64,000 nucleotides of DNA, taken from the NCBI GenBank assembly GCA_900116485.1, contig FPAX01000003.1:124001-188000 (forward strand). Reading direction: 5' to 3'. Below, piece by piece: positions 7,194 to 16,822 of this stretch. Position 1 is the first letter of the stretch; each line of letters starts with the position of its first letter. Position numbers and translations under genes: made by a program. This stretch comes from Selenomonas sp. GACV-9. GTDB lineage: Bacteria; Bacillota; Negativicutes; Selenomonadales; Selenomonadaceae. Below the pieces are notes generated by a model that ran no database searches, was not told where the DNA came from, and worked only from the letters and a program-made list of their open reading frames with translations.

Positions 7194-8726
7194 TCATTTT
7201 CTCCTTATGCGATTAAAAACAATCTGTAAATACTTCCAATATACATTGTTTCTGAAAATAAAATAGTATACTACGTTAACAAGCAACAAACATATTACTG
7301 TGCGGATTATTAATCCTATCACTGAGATTGGCACTAGTGAGCAAAGTAACATTGTACCTTCTCCCACCACCAATGACAGCATAAACCATTTCAAATAATA
7401 TATGTAGTATTCAATTACAGGCCGATGAAACACATTCCTATATAGAATCAAAGCATCTCGCCACCCCACAGTTAATACTGTACTGAATATGGTTCCTAAA
7501 AAAACTCCAGGCAAACCTATTTTTTGCACCAAGTAAATAGAAAACACCAAATTAAGTCCTGCTTCTATTAACGGACGTGGTTTATCTTTGACAAAAAGAC
7601 CATTAGCATTTATAAACGATGAATTAATTATTCTAGATGAATTCAGAAAAATGTGTGTACTTAACAACATAACCACAGTGATATCCAACAAATATGTTTC
7701 ACCAATCCATAGCATAATAAACGGATTAACTAAAATATAATAACAAATACCAGCCAAGGATGCTACCCACAAATTAAGGAATAATAACTCGCGATACTTT
7801 TGATATATATAAGATGGGTCTGTTCCTATACTCATATTGCCAATAGTAGAAACAAAACTGCCAAAAATTTTATTCATAAAGGAATCCAAAGCCATCATCA
7901 ACATTGCATAATTAGAATATACTCCCAAAGTCGATATTCCAATATATTTCGACAGGATCAAACTATCAGTGGCATTTGCAACTACATAACCAACCTTATG
8001 ACACATAAGCGCCATTGTATCTTTAATTACACCCAGTTTTTCCGAACGTGACAAACCATCATTCATTCGTTCCGCCACTTCGCTATACTTTCCTATAATA
8101 TACTTACTCAACACTATATTATAAAGCGCAGATAACATTATACCGACAGTAATGGTTATCGTGTAATCTTGATATAACCATAATACAAATATCTTCAATA
8201 AATTTTGAGCTACATTTGATATCATATTTAAACTGGATAACATATACCCCTTTTGGTCAGCCAAAAGCATAGCCTGCCAATAAACAAAGAGATAACTCAC
8301 CACATTTTGGGCTACGAAAATCCAATATAGATATCTTAAATCTACGTCGCCAGGCACCTCACTGGTATCTTTTATAACATCAAAAAGAAAAGGGTAGAAA
8401 CATATGCTTAGCAATAGTACGATTCCAGCAATTAGCATATATACATATTTATAGAAATAAAGGTATTCCGCACATTTTTGAACATTATTTTCTTTAATAG
8501 GAGAATAGAGCTTATAGGTGATAACAGAGCCAATCCCTAATTCTGCCAAAGAAAAAATCTGCAAAACATTCGTAAACAACCCATTAATTCCCAAGTAATT
8601 TTGAGATAATATAAAGATAAACACAGTACGATAAGCAAATGAAGTGATATAAAACACTAATTGCTCTGCCACACCAGCCGATGAACTAAGAATTATATTT
8701 CGTAGCTTAGATCTTTTGTTAAACAA
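7194..8726 (-). CDS. wzx: Polysaccharide repeat-unit flippase (Wzx/MATE-like)
   Basis: The 510-residue protein is almost entirely hydrophobic, with about 12-14 predicted membrane helices. The N-terminal pattern SSAGVAEQLVFYITSFAYRTVFI and LGINGLFTNVLQIFSLAELGIGSVI is typical of the polysaccharide-export branch of the MOP superfamily. Such proteins flip undecaprenyl-linked repeat units across the inner membrane. The start is a TTG with AAGGGGG about 8 nt upstream. It is the last gene of the polysaccharide locus, 13 bp after the glycosyltransferase fusion, and is strongly A+T-rich like its neighbours. Confidence 0.85.
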   Translation of the reverse strand: MFNKRSKLRNIILSSSAGVAEQLVFYITSFAYRTVFIFILSQNYLGINGLFTNVLQIFSLAELGIGSVITYKLYSPIKENNVQKCAEYLYFYKYVYMLIAGIVLLLSICFYPFLFDVIKDTSEVPGDVDLRYLYWIFVAQNVVSYLFVYWQAMLLADQKGYMLSSLNMISNVAQNLLKIFVLWLYQDYTITITVGIMLSALYNIVLSKYIIGKYSEVAERMNDGLSRSEKLGVIKDTMALMCHKVGYVVANATDSLILSKYIGISTLGVYSNYAMLMMALDSFMNKIFGSFVSTIGNMSIGTDPSYIYQKYRELLFLNLWVASLAGICYYILVNPFIMLWIGETYLLDITVVMLLSTHIFLNSSRIINSSFINANGLFVKDKPRPLIEAGLNLVFSIYLVQKIGLPGVFLGTIFSTVLTVGWRDALILYRNVFHRPVIEYYIYYLKWFMLSLVVGEGTMLLCSLVPISVIGLIIRTVICLLLVNVVYYFIFRNNVYWKYLQIVFNRIRRK

Positions 8727-8739
8727 AAACTAGCCCCCT

Positions 8740-10323
8740 TTATATCCCCCATTTCTCTTTTGCTTTGTGGCGGTACCTTTTCAATTTCGTCACATATCTT
8801 CCTATTTTTATTTTATGTTCTACACTGTCAACATCCATTTGTTCCTTGCATAGTCGCCACCCATCGGCTAAAAACTTATCCAACACGTCACGCATCCGTG
8901 CACATTGCTCAGGATTATTAGAAATAGCCACACTAGCTTTACCAAAATTTAAAGCATATTTGGGCATAGAACTCCACAAATCTGTATTCCCCCATGGATG
9001 TGGTGGTACAATCGTTGGTACACCGATTTTTTGGCAAACGAAGGACAAACACATATCTTCTCCCGTCAACTTATATGCTTGATATTTCCCCGTATCTGTA
9101 AACATATTTTCTAAATATACTTTTGGCAAGAACCAGGAATGACCAACAAAATCCACTTGTACAGGTTTTCCATAAGGACCATCCCAGCCAACACGATAAT
9201 ATCCACTATAAGGATACTGACTAGGATTCTTCAACACAATACCTATGCCACCATATACAGCTTCTTGACTTTGCATATGAAAATGACAGTTTTCCAACCA
9301 GCGTCTGCCAGGAATAGTATCATCATCAAATAAGCACACATATTTAGACGCAGATTTATCCTTCGCAATTTCAAAACGCTTCCATACACCATAATTTTCC
9401 TTACTGATTACGCATCTATCAAATTCATCCAAAAGTTCACGATCGAAGTCAATTTTATATCTGCCATTTATCCCATCTTGATATAGTATTATTTCTTTCG
9501 GCTTTAACGATTGATTCTGTAATACTTTTAATTGTTTCTCCAATGCGTCCGGCTTCTTATACGTGGTAAGAATAACAGACACCGAAAAATCAACATCCAG
9601 TGGATTATACATCCAACAATTTCTTTGTGCATATGTACTATTTTCATTATTATATGGTCGAGTATCCTTACCATGAATCAAAAAGTCAACTGATGATCCA
9701 AAATCAATATAGCAATTTTTGGGGTTGTTCTCATAAAGAGCAAAAATAATCGGTTCTGACAATGGCCCGGCAGACACAACATATAAAATATCATCCCTAT
9801 CACCGAATTCTTTGATAATACCTTCTATAAAGACTTGCCCTTGCTCCGACCAAAAATCAACACATTGATTACTTACACTATAATATTTAAGTACCTCCAA
9901 GTTCCCGATTTTTTTATTTTCGCCTGCAACATTTCCTATAACTACAGCTTTTCTTTTTATGTTTAAAAAATCATTTTTAAATCTTTTATAATTTACATTC
10001 ACGAAAATATTAGCAAAAGTAATATTTTTACTTTGTAACCGAGTACTATACCAATAATATGCTTCTCGGTCACAACAGGGACATGCAATCCCCCAATAAA
10101 CATCAGGCTCATTATGATCTAAACACTTCTGCAAAGTGATTCCCAATTTGGTAACACTCTCCGGTGCCGACCACCCTTCTTGCGCATGCACAGTTTTTCC
10201 CATTATTAAGGAACGCTCCCCATCGCCCATTCGCACCAAGACGAAGTTTTCCCCTGATTGGATTTTATCCATAAACTTATCATATTCATCTGATAATAAT
10301 ATTTTCCCAACGTTCTCTTGCAT
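8740..10323 (-). CDS. Two-domain glycosyltransferase: DUF1792 (GT-D fold) fused to a GT2 domain
   Basis: The N-terminal half (about residues 20-215) has the DUF1792 signature FVLVRMGDGERSLIMG, including the DGE of GT-D enzymes. The C-terminal half (about 248-480) is a GT-A family 2 domain beginning SVSVILTTYKKPDALEKQL, with the metal-binding CLFDDDTIPGRRWLE block. The protein could therefore add two successive sugars to the repeat unit. No membrane helices are seen; it is probably cytoplasmic or peripheral. The ATG has GGGGAGAG upstream. Gaps of 12-13 bp link it to genes on both sides. Donor and acceptor sugars cannot be read from sequence. Confidence 0.8.
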   Translation of the reverse strand: MQENVGKILLSDEYDKFMDKIQSGENFVLVRMGDGERSLIMGKTVHAQEGWSAPESVTKLGITLQKCLDHNEPDVYWGIACPCCDREAYYWYSTRLQSKNITFANIFVNVNYKRFKNDFLNIKRKAVVIGNVAGENKKIGNLEVLKYYSVSNQCVDFWSEQGQVFIEGIIKEFGDRDDILYVVSAGPLSEPIIFALYENNPKNCYIDFGSSVDFLIHGKDTRPYNNENSTYAQRNCWMYNPLDVDFSVSVILTTYKKPDALEKQLKVLQNQSLKPKEIILYQDGINGRYKIDFDRELLDEFDRCVISKENYGVWKRFEIAKDKSASKYVCLFDDDTIPGRRWLENCHFHMQSQEAVYGGIGIVLKNPSQYPYSGYYRVGWDGPYGKPVQVDFVGHSWFLPKVYLENMFTDTGKYQAYKLTGEDMCLSFVCQKIGVPTIVPPHPWGNTDLWSSMPKYALNFGKASVAISNNPEQCARMRDVLDKFLADGWRLCKEQMDVDSVEHKIKIGRYVTKLKRYRHKAKEKWGI

Positions 10324-10335
10324 AGTTTCTCTCCC

Positions 10336-11451
10336 CTACTTTTCTGTTACACAGTCCCTATAAATAGAAATATATTGTTCTGTAATACGTTTCATAGAAA
10401 ACTTCTCTCTAGCATTTTTCGCAATAGCTTCTTGATCAAATCTACTATAGTTATTTATCATATCTTTAATTCCATTAGCCAACGCATCCACGCTGCCTTT
10501 TTCAACCACTATAGCATTCGTATCATCCACCAATGAATCCCCACCGCCAGATTTTGTCACCACCATAGGCTTACCTAGCGCCAAAGATTCTTCTATATTT
10601 ACACCAGCACTCTCAAACAAACTAGCAGATATCATAAAATCCATCTGCGTAATGATATTTACAACTGTCTCTTTAGGACAGTCACCATGAAAAATAACGG
10701 CATTATTTAAACATAATTTTTTAGATAATTCTATATAATAATCCAGATATTTACCACCACCTATTATATTAAGTACAATATCCACATTATTATCAATTAA
10801 ATTCCTTATCGCTGGCAACAAAAATTGCAATCCTTTTATATCTTTATCGTATAATTGAGCTACAACTCCACATACTATCTTCTGATTTAATCTTCTACGA
10901 GACACAGGAACATTAATAAAACAATCAGCTATTGGATTAAATATTGTAAGAAATTGACACGTAATAAATTTTGTAGATAATTGTTTATTTAAATAATCAG
11001 ATACACAAATATTTTTATAGGATTGGGAATAAATATACTTTAAAATGATACGATATTTCCACGAATTTAAATCCATCATTTCCAATGGTGCATGTTCTGT
11101 TATAACTACAGGTATATCATGTAGTTTTGAGATAATTATTGAATACTTTCCCGCACTTCCAGCCACTTGTGCATGAATAACATCCGGTTTATATTCCCGT
11201 ATTACTTTTCTATAATTTTTTAGTATATCCCACCGTGATATACCTCTTCTATGCCTATAACCGCTTCTATATGTAAGTAATCCAAATTCTTCGTCTTTTA
11301 CTACGTGCAGATTTTCTCCATCAAAAGGCCAATAAATAGCAACATTGCAATACTTTTGTAATGATATAGCCTGCTCATAATGAAAAATTCCTTCCGTAAT
11401 TTTTTTACTATTTTTGGACGTATACCAAGATACCACCATCAAAACATTCAT
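10336..11451 (-). CDS. Glycosyltransferase family 4
   Basis: The 371-residue GT-B protein shows an N-terminal Rossmann half (VSWYTSKNSKKITEGIFHYEQA), the DVIHAQVAGSAGKY segment and the GT4 donor-binding block SASLFESAGVNIEESLALGKPMV split at usual spacing, with the E-x7-E arrangement intact. It probably transfers a nucleotide-activated sugar to the lipid-linked repeat unit at the inner face of the membrane. It lies between the broken acyltransferase and the GT-D/GT2 fusion in the same transcription unit. Substrate is unknown. Confidence 0.85.
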   Translation of the reverse strand: MNVLMVVSWYTSKNSKKITEGIFHYEQAISLQKYCNVAIYWPFDGENLHVVKDEEFGLLTYRSGYRHRRGISRWDILKNYRKVIREYKPDVIHAQVAGSAGKYSIIISKLHDIPVVITEHAPLEMMDLNSWKYRIILKYIYSQSYKNICVSDYLNKQLSTKFITCQFLTIFNPIADCFINVPVSRRRLNQKIVCGVVAQLYDKDIKGLQFLLPAIRNLIDNNVDIVLNIIGGGKYLDYYIELSKKLCLNNAVIFHGDCPKETVVNIITQMDFMISASLFESAGVNIEESLALGKPMVVTKSGGGDSLVDDTNAIVVEKGSVDALANGIKDMINNYSRFDQEAIAKNAREKFSMKRITEQYISIYRDCVTEK

Positions 11452-12346
11452 AATACGCCTTCTTCACATTATATTTCCCTTATTTTTATAATTGAAATCT
11501 TGTCCACAGTTCTACAATATAATGATTTCACCAACAACTGCCATACCTTCATCATCACGATTGAAAGCATATACACACCTATAACCATAGTAAACAGCAT
11601 AAGCATCAATCTCCAACCAGATGAATGAGCTGCTATATATTTACCAACAACTTTCAACACACTCGTATGTATCAAATAACAAGTAAATGCAGCGGGGGCA
11701 ATATAATTAACCATTTTACTTCTAAAATTTAGCCTTGCAATCACCAAGAACAATGTTGCAGCCTCTAAAATGACTAAGGGATTACAGTAATTATATCCTG
11801 TTTTTGGCAAGAATAGATGCCAAATGTAAATTCCAATTATAGTTGACATCCATAGGACTAATATTTTTTTCGCTGAAAAACAGCCTACTAAATCCAATCG
11901 TCTAATAGCTGCCCCAATTACATATATCAACATAAAATTGATAATACTATAACCACCAATAGATCCATTTATTGATACAGAATTCAACCCCATAAACTGT
12001 TTCCCCGTACACTCCTCTAAAACATCGACAGCCGTAGGATACACAGAAAATGCCATTATCAACAAAAATAATAATAATATCAAACTATCTCTTGATAGTC
12101 TCTCCATGGTTATATTGATATAAGGCGCCACAAGCATCAAGGTCACATATAAAATAACATAATAATTTACAGGTAAAAGCGAGGTTAATATCTTTATCGA
12201 CCATGTATCATTTATCGCAGTAGACACAACTCGAAAAAATAGAGCAAATATACTTGTTTGAATTATCAATTGTACTAACCGGCTCAGATTGATTTTTTTA
12301 CTATTAGCACTGCAATAACCACTAATTAACAAAAAACAATTCTCTG

Positions 12347-12387
12347 CACAGCAGATATTGCTTCCAAAAATAGCAATATCTGCTGTG
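12347..12387. repeat. Perfect 15-bp inverted repeat inside the acyltransferase gene, at the frameshift
   Basis: CACAGCAGATATTGC (12347-12361) and its exact complement (12373-12387) are separated by 11 nt. The frame break of the acyltransferase falls inside the left arm. Such hairpins can template frameshift mutations or stall polymerase. Confidence 0.85.
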
Positions 12388-12494
12388 TTATACCTGAAGC
12401 AATTTCCACTGCACCTACACTGCCAAAGTTAAAATGAAGAACTATAACAGCCATCCCAGCAAATATTCTCAAAAGTTCAATAGCTGAATTACGC

Positions 12495-12575
<81 letters not shown>

Positions 12576-12616
12576 GAAGAGCATTTTCCATATCGTCCCC
12601 CATGTCAAGAAATTTA

Positions 12617-13717
12617 TTAACCAAACTTGTTCAATCGATTAATTACATAATCTACTTGATCCATTGTCATTCCGTAGTACATCGGTATACTCAGCACCGT
12701 TCGGCTAATTTCTTCAGCGATAGGAAGATTACCCTCTAGAATCTGTAATTCTGCATAAGCCTTCTGCATATGCATAGGAATAGGATAATGTTTTACCGTA
12801 TGAATACCATTATCAGCCAGATATTTTTCCAACTCATCACGTTTATTACAACGGATAACAAACACATGATAGATATGCTCGTAATCTTCTGAAGTTGCGA
12901 GCGGCAATTTGATCAACGGATTTTTTATCTCGGCCAAGTAACGGGCAGCCACTTTACGGCGAGCCTCATTCCACTTATCAAGATATGGCAATTTCACCCG
13001 CAGGAATGCTGCCTGCATCTCGTCCAAACGGCTATTGGTTCCTTTGTAGATATGATGGTACTTATAATCCGAACCATAATTGCCTAGTGCGCGGACTTTA
13101 GCTGCCAGTTCATCATCATCGGTAGTCACACAGCCGCCGTCGCCCAATGCACCGAGATTCTTGCCAGGATAAAAGCTGAACCCAGCCGCATCGCCTAATG
13201 CACCGGCTTTCTTCCCTTTGTATTTCGCACCATGTGCCTGAGCTGCATCCTCGATGACCTTCAAGCCATGCTTTTCCGCAATGCGATTGATTTCATCCAT
13301 ATCAGAGCAGCGCCCCTGCAGTTGAACAGCCATGATTGCCTTGGTTTTCGGTGTAATCGCCGCCTCAATCAGGGCTGCATCGATGTTGAATGTCTCAATC
13401 TTAGGCTCCACGAACACCGGCGTTGCGCCCGCATACGAAACCGCAAGTGCCGTGGCGATGAAGGTATTGGATGGAACGATAACCTCGTCACCAGCTCCAA
13501 TGCCATAGGCTTTCAAAATCAGATACAAAGCATCCAGTCCTGTAGCTACGCCGATGCAATGCTTGACACCAACATAGGCTGCAAACTCCTTTTCAAAAGC
13601 CTCCAGTTCTTTTCCCTGGATAAACCAGCTATTGTCCATGACCTTCTTATATGCCGCATCCAACTCACTGCGAAGTTCATCATGCATCGGACGCAAATCT
13701 GCAAATGGAATTTCCAT
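12617..13717 (-). CDS. fdtB: DegT/DnrJ/EryC1-type sugar aminotransferase (FdtB/QdtB-like)
   Basis: The 366-residue PLP enzyme has the DegT-family pattern: [44 protein letters not shown] and the PLP-lysine block [16 protein letters not shown]. With the FdtA-like isomerase upstream it fits dTDP-3-keto-6-deoxyhexose 3-transaminase, yielding dTDP-Fuc3N or dTDP-Qui3N; sequence alone does not distinguish the C4 epimers. The ATG at 13717 is preferred over one two codons earlier because AGGGAG is 7 nt upstream. It is followed after 25 bp by the acyltransferase-3 start. Confidence 0.85.
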   Translation of the reverse strand: MEIPFADLRPMHDELRSELDAAYKKVMDNSWFIQGKELEAFEKEFAAYVGVKHCIGVATGLDALYLILKAYGIGAGDEVIVPSNTFIATALAVSYAGATPVFVEPKIETFNIDAALIEAAITPKTKAIMAVQLQGRCSDMDEINRIAEKHGLKVIEDAAQAHGAKYKGKKAGALGDAAGFSFYPGKNLGALGDGGCVTTDDDELAAKVRALGNYGSDYKYHHIYKGTNSRLDEMQAAFLRVKLPYLDKWNEARRKVAARYLAEIKNPLIKLPLATSEDYEHIYHVFVIRCNKRDELEKYLADNGIHTVKHYPIPMHMQKAYAELQILEGNLPIAEEISRTVLSIPMYYGMTMDQVDYVINRLNKFG

Positions 13718-13751
13718 AATCATTCTCCCTCGTATACTTTTTCAATCAACG

Positions 13752-14747
13752 TTATAGATATTTAACTTTCGTTAAGTCTATAACGCCTCCGGCCCAGGAC
13801 AGTCCTACACCAAATCCCATAATGACTACATTCTGTAAATGTTTATCCGGATTGGCTTTCAACATATCTGCAAGAGCAATAGGTATTGAGCTGGACACGG
13901 TATTCCCATATTCTTCCACGTCATTCCAATACGGCACGTCAAGCAAATCACATTTCTGCTGCAAATATTTGAGCATGAAGTTATTGGCCTGATGGAAGAC
14001 GTAATAGTCCACTTCGGCTTTAGCCAACTCGGCATCAGCTAATACGTATTGCAACGTTTGCGGTACAACTTCCAACGAAAATTCGCTGATGGCCGAGCCA
14101 ACCATTTGCAAATGGTAATTATCCCGGATATTGTTATATTGATCAGTAGTTTCTTCTTTTGCCACGCCATACGGATTTCGCATGCCACCAACAGGCACAA
14201 TAAGATTTTCAGCACCACTGCCGTCCGTACCATAATGCAGAGCACGAATTCCTGGATCTTCTTCGTCTACAGATTCTATCCATACAGCACTAGCTCCATC
14301 ACCAAACAATGGCGCCGTACTATGATCCTGCGGATGGATATGTTTGCTATACGTTTCAGCGGTAATCAGCAACACATTTTTCGCCTGCCCCGATTCGATA
14401 AAGCCCTTTGCAATGCCAAGCCCATAAGCGAATCCAGAACAGCCAAGATTATAATCAAAGGCTCCACAATTACGTGACAGTCCTAACCGATGCTGCAATA
14501 AGCAAGCGGTAGGCGGCAAGATATAGTCCGGCGATTCTGTGCAAAAAAGCAAAAAATCTATCTTACTTCTATCTAAGCCCTTGCTGAACAGTTTTTCTGC
14601 AGCCTGAACTGCCAAATCCGATGCCAGCTCTCCCTCTGCCGCAATATGTCGCCGCAATATGCCCGTCTTCTTAGTCAAACGATTCTTTTCATTTTCCTCT
14701 ACATGTTCGGGCAAGGCATATGCCAGCCCACTTATATATGCCTTCAA
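13752..14747 (-). CDS. 3-oxoacyl-ACP synthase III (KAS III/FabH-like) within the polysaccharide locus
   Basis: This 331-residue thiolase-fold protein keeps the KAS III triad: Cys103 in YNLGCSGFAYGL, His252 in VFHQANNFML and Asn282 in EYGNTVSSSIP. KAS III condenses an acyl-CoA with malonyl-ACP; with acetyl-CoA it gives acetoacetyl-ACP. Start is a TTG with AGGAG 8 nt upstream. It lies 12 bp after the SDR gene and is clearly part of the same unit, away from any fatty-acid operon. It most likely feeds the neighbouring ketoreductase and acyltransferase. A transferase role of the CerJ type is a less likely alternative. Confidence 0.85.
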   Translation of the reverse strand: MKAYISGLAYALPEHVEENEKNRLTKKTGILRRHIAAEGELASDLAVQAAEKLFSKGLDRSKIDFLLFCTESPDYILPPTACLLQHRLGLSRNCGAFDYNLGCSGFAYGLGIAKGFIESGQAKNVLLITAETYSKHIHPQDHSTAPLFGDGASAVWIESVDEEDPGIRALHYGTDGSGAENLIVPVGGMRNPYGVAKEETTDQYNNIRDNYHLQMVGSAISEFSLEVVPQTLQYVLADAELAKAEVDYYVFHQANNFMLKYLQQKCDLLDVPYWNDVEEYGNTVSSSIPIALADMLKANPDKHLQNVVIMGFGVGLSWAGGVIDLTKVKYL

Positions 14748-14759
14748 AGTAAAATCTCC

Positions 14760-15506
14760 TTATGCGAGATACCCGCCGTCCACTACAACATTGGTACCTG
14801 TAATCCACGATGCCCTATCGCTGAGCAGAAACAATACCTGTCCCGTCACGTCTTCGGGCTTTCCCACACCTAAAAGCTCCCGCTGTAAAATCGGTGCCAT
14901 ATCCGTGATGTCTGCCGCTTCTTCCGTCATATTTGTCTGCACCCAACCAGGAAGAATTGAATTGACCCGCTGGCTCCGCCGAGCAATTTCCTTAGCAATG
15001 GACTTTACAGCACTGTTAACCGCCATCTTAGCCCCACTATAGGCAAACTTTCCCTTCCAACCTGCCATTGCATCAACCGAGGAAAACAGAACAAAGCTTG
15101 CACCTTTCTCAGATATTGCGGTCTTTGTACATACCTGTAAAAAATCCACGCCTGCCCAAAAGCTGACATCCATGATTCTACGAGCCATATCAAGGTCATA
15201 CTGTTTCAACGGGGTAATCCCAACAATTCCTGCAGCATGAATGCCACCATTCAGTTTGCCTTTATCCTGAACGAACTCTCGAACAGCCTCACTCAGCTGC
15301 TTTTTATTACAGACATCCACTGCCGCTATAGTGATTTGTTCTGGATATTCTTTCTGCAACTCCCGGAGCTTTTCCTCACGGCGGGCAATAGCAAGCACCT
15401 GCGCACCAGCCTCTGCCAGCTCTCGCGCAACACACTGTCCCATCCCTGAAGATGCCCCCGTTACAGCAAAACGGCAATCGGAAAAATCAAACGATACCTG
15501 ATTCAT
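14760..15506 (-). CDS. SDR-family 3-oxoacyl-ACP reductase (FabG-like)
   Basis: The 248-residue protein is a classical short-chain dehydrogenase: cofactor motif TGASSGMG at 16-23, IHAAGIVG in place of NNAG, catalytic Ser142/143, Tyr156 and Lys160 (YSGAK), and the C-terminal ITGTNVVVDGGYLA typical of FabG. The basic residues after the second strand (ARREEK) suggest NADPH. Set between an ACP and a KAS III, its likely substrate is a 3-oxoacyl-ACP. The ATG follows AGGAAGG. A sugar-keto substrate is an alternative, but the FabG-like C-terminus and context favour acyl-ACP. Confidence 0.8.
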   Translation of the reverse strand: MNQVSFDFSDCRFAVTGASSGMGQCVARELAEAGAQVLAIARREEKLRELQKEYPEQITIAAVDVCNKKQLSEAVREFVQDKGKLNGGIHAAGIVGITPLKQYDLDMARRIMDVSFWAGVDFLQVCTKTAISEKGASFVLFSSVDAMAGWKGKFAYSGAKMAVNSAVKSIAKEIARRSQRVNSILPGWVQTNMTEEAADITDMAPILQRELLGVGKPEDVTGQVLFLLSDRASWITGTNVVVDGGYLA

Positions 15507-15523
15507 CTGAAGCCTTCCTATTG

Positions 15524-15739
15524 TTAGCCCTTTACCAACTGATAAAGATCAGCAACCGTCACAGCCTCACGTACCTGGTCAGCAGCTACTTTCTTCCCAT
15601 AAGACGCATTCGCCATAGAGATAAAGCTGACAAAACTCAAAGAATCCCAATCCTCTAAATCAGCCAATACCGTATCCATGGCCAGCTTATCTTCCGTATC
15701 GATAGTTTCCGTTAATTCCTCAATAAATTTCTGTTCCAT
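15524..15739 (-). CDS. Dedicated acyl carrier protein
   Basis: The 71-residue acidic protein has the phosphopantetheine site D32-S33-L34 in LADLEDWDSLSFVSFI, and the overall size and helix pattern of a type II ACP. It would need activation by a 4'-phosphopantetheinyl transferase encoded elsewhere. The start has GGAGG about 8 nt upstream. It lies between the GNAT acyltransferase (22 bp) and the SDR (17 bp), so it is probably the carrier for an acyl group made by the KAS III and SDR and used by the GNAT. It differs from the usual housekeeping motif (ADSLD), which supports a special role. Confidence 0.85.
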   Translation of the reverse strand: MEQKFIEELTETIDTEDKLAMDTVLADLEDWDSLSFVSFISMANASYGKKVAADQVREAVTVADLYQLVKG

Positions 15740-15761
15740 TTTCTATTCCTCCAAAACATTT

Positions 15762-16361
15762 TTAAAACAAAGCTTCCTGCAAGTCTTCATAAAGACTTTT
15801 TCTTATTTTTTGATACATTTCCTTGGTACGATAATATTCCCGTTGATGTAGATTATTTACAAATAACTCATGAGGATATTGTATCTCTCCTTGATTTTCC
15901 ACAAAGCCAAGCATTTTATTCAAACGAATTGCCTTGCGATTATCCTTAACTACATGAATATGCATCATATCCACCTGCTGATAAAGATAGTCAGACAACA
16001 GGAAAAAGCCTTCCAAAAAACCTGCATGATTTCGATAAGCAGGATTTCCTAACAAAAGTCTGCCCAAAATACACCGTCTTTTTTCCCTATCCATATCAGT
16101 CCAGCCCAATGTAGCAAAAGGAACATCATTTTCCTTGTCGACAAAAACCATAAGCCCCTGCGTATCATCCTGCTGATAACGCTGCTGATACCAAGCCGTT
16201 TCCGTCTCCATTGTCAGCTCCTGGGGCTGATTCAAGAATTTATTTAATTCCTTATCATTGCGCCACCGAACTACATCGGAAAAATATTCCGGCGAAAGCT
16301 CCTTTAACACAACCTTATGACCAATTAAATCCGGAACACAATCCAAACTACCATCTCCCAT
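15762..16361 (-). CDS. GNAT-family N-acyltransferase, probable amino-sugar acyltransferase
   Basis: This 199-residue protein resembles RimJ/RimL- and PseH-type GNATs: VVLKELSPEYFSDVVRWRNDKELNKFL near the N-terminus, the pantetheine-binding strand and loop around GRLLLGNPAYRNHAG, and VVKDNRKAIRLNKMLGFVE near the C-terminus. In this position it likely acylates the 3-amino group of the dTDP-3-amino-6-deoxyhexose. The usual FdtC/QdtC is a left-handed beta-helix acetyltransferase, so a GNAT with its own ACP implies a different acyl donor. The ATG follows the fdtA stop directly (TGAATG), which suggests translational coupling. Confidence 0.75.
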   Translation of the reverse strand: MGDGSLDCVPDLIGHKVVLKELSPEYFSDVVRWRNDKELNKFLNQPQELTMETETAWYQQRYQQDDTQGLMVFVDKENDVPFATLGWTDMDREKRRCILGRLLLGNPAYRNHAGFLEGFFLLSDYLYQQVDMMHIHVVKDNRKAIRLNKMLGFVENQGEIQYPHELFVNNLHQREYYRTKEMYQKIRKSLYEDLQEALF

Positions 16362-16772
16362 TCACTTTTCAGGATGCTCTTTGATGAAATTCATAAACTC
16401 GTCATAATCGCGAATGTAATCGCTCTCGTCATACAGCTCCGATGCAAACACCAATAACACCGCATCCTCGGAGAAATCAAACATCTCCCGCCACATGTTG
16501 TTGGCTACATACAGCCCCTCATACGGCTTTTCAAGAGGCACGACCTTCTTCTCCTTGCCATTATCCAGCCGAATCTTGCAGCTACCATGAATGCAGACAA
16601 GAATCTGCTCCAGTTTCTTATGCGCATGATGTCCCCTCACAACACCTCCCGCTGTATCATACATATAGTAGACACGCTTGATCTTAAAGGGAATATCCTT
16701 AAACTCCTCCAGCGCAATGAGCTGTCCCCGATCATCTCCATGGGGTTGGAATACATATTTTACTACCTGCAA
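16362..16772 (-). CDS. fdtA: dTDP-4-keto-6-deoxyglucose 3,4-ketoisomerase (FdtA/QdtA-type cupin)
   Basis: The cupin-fold protein (about 136 residues) has the family signature DDRGQLIALEE, IPFKIKRVYYMYDT, RGHHAHKKLEQILVCIHGSC and LYVANNMWREM. These enzymes turn dTDP-4-keto-6-deoxyglucose into the 3-keto isomer, the step before 3-transamination. I prefer the TTG at 16772, with GAGGTGG 5 nt upstream; a GTG at 16781 overlaps that site. The substrate would come from rfbA/rfbB at 48-50 kb. It opens a tightly packed block fdtA-GNAT-ACP-SDR-KAS III-fdtB-acyltransferase. Confidence 0.85.
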   Translation of the reverse strand: MQVVKYVFQPHGDDRGQLIALEEFKDIPFKIKRVYYMYDTAGGVVRGHHAHKKLEQILVCIHGSCKIRLDNGKEKKVVPLEKPYEGLYVANNMWREMFDFSEDAVLLVFASELYDESDYIRDYDEFMNFIKEHPEK

Positions 16773-16822
16773 TTTATCCACCTCGTATAGATTTTTGATA
16801 CAGATATCAAAGATAATATCTT

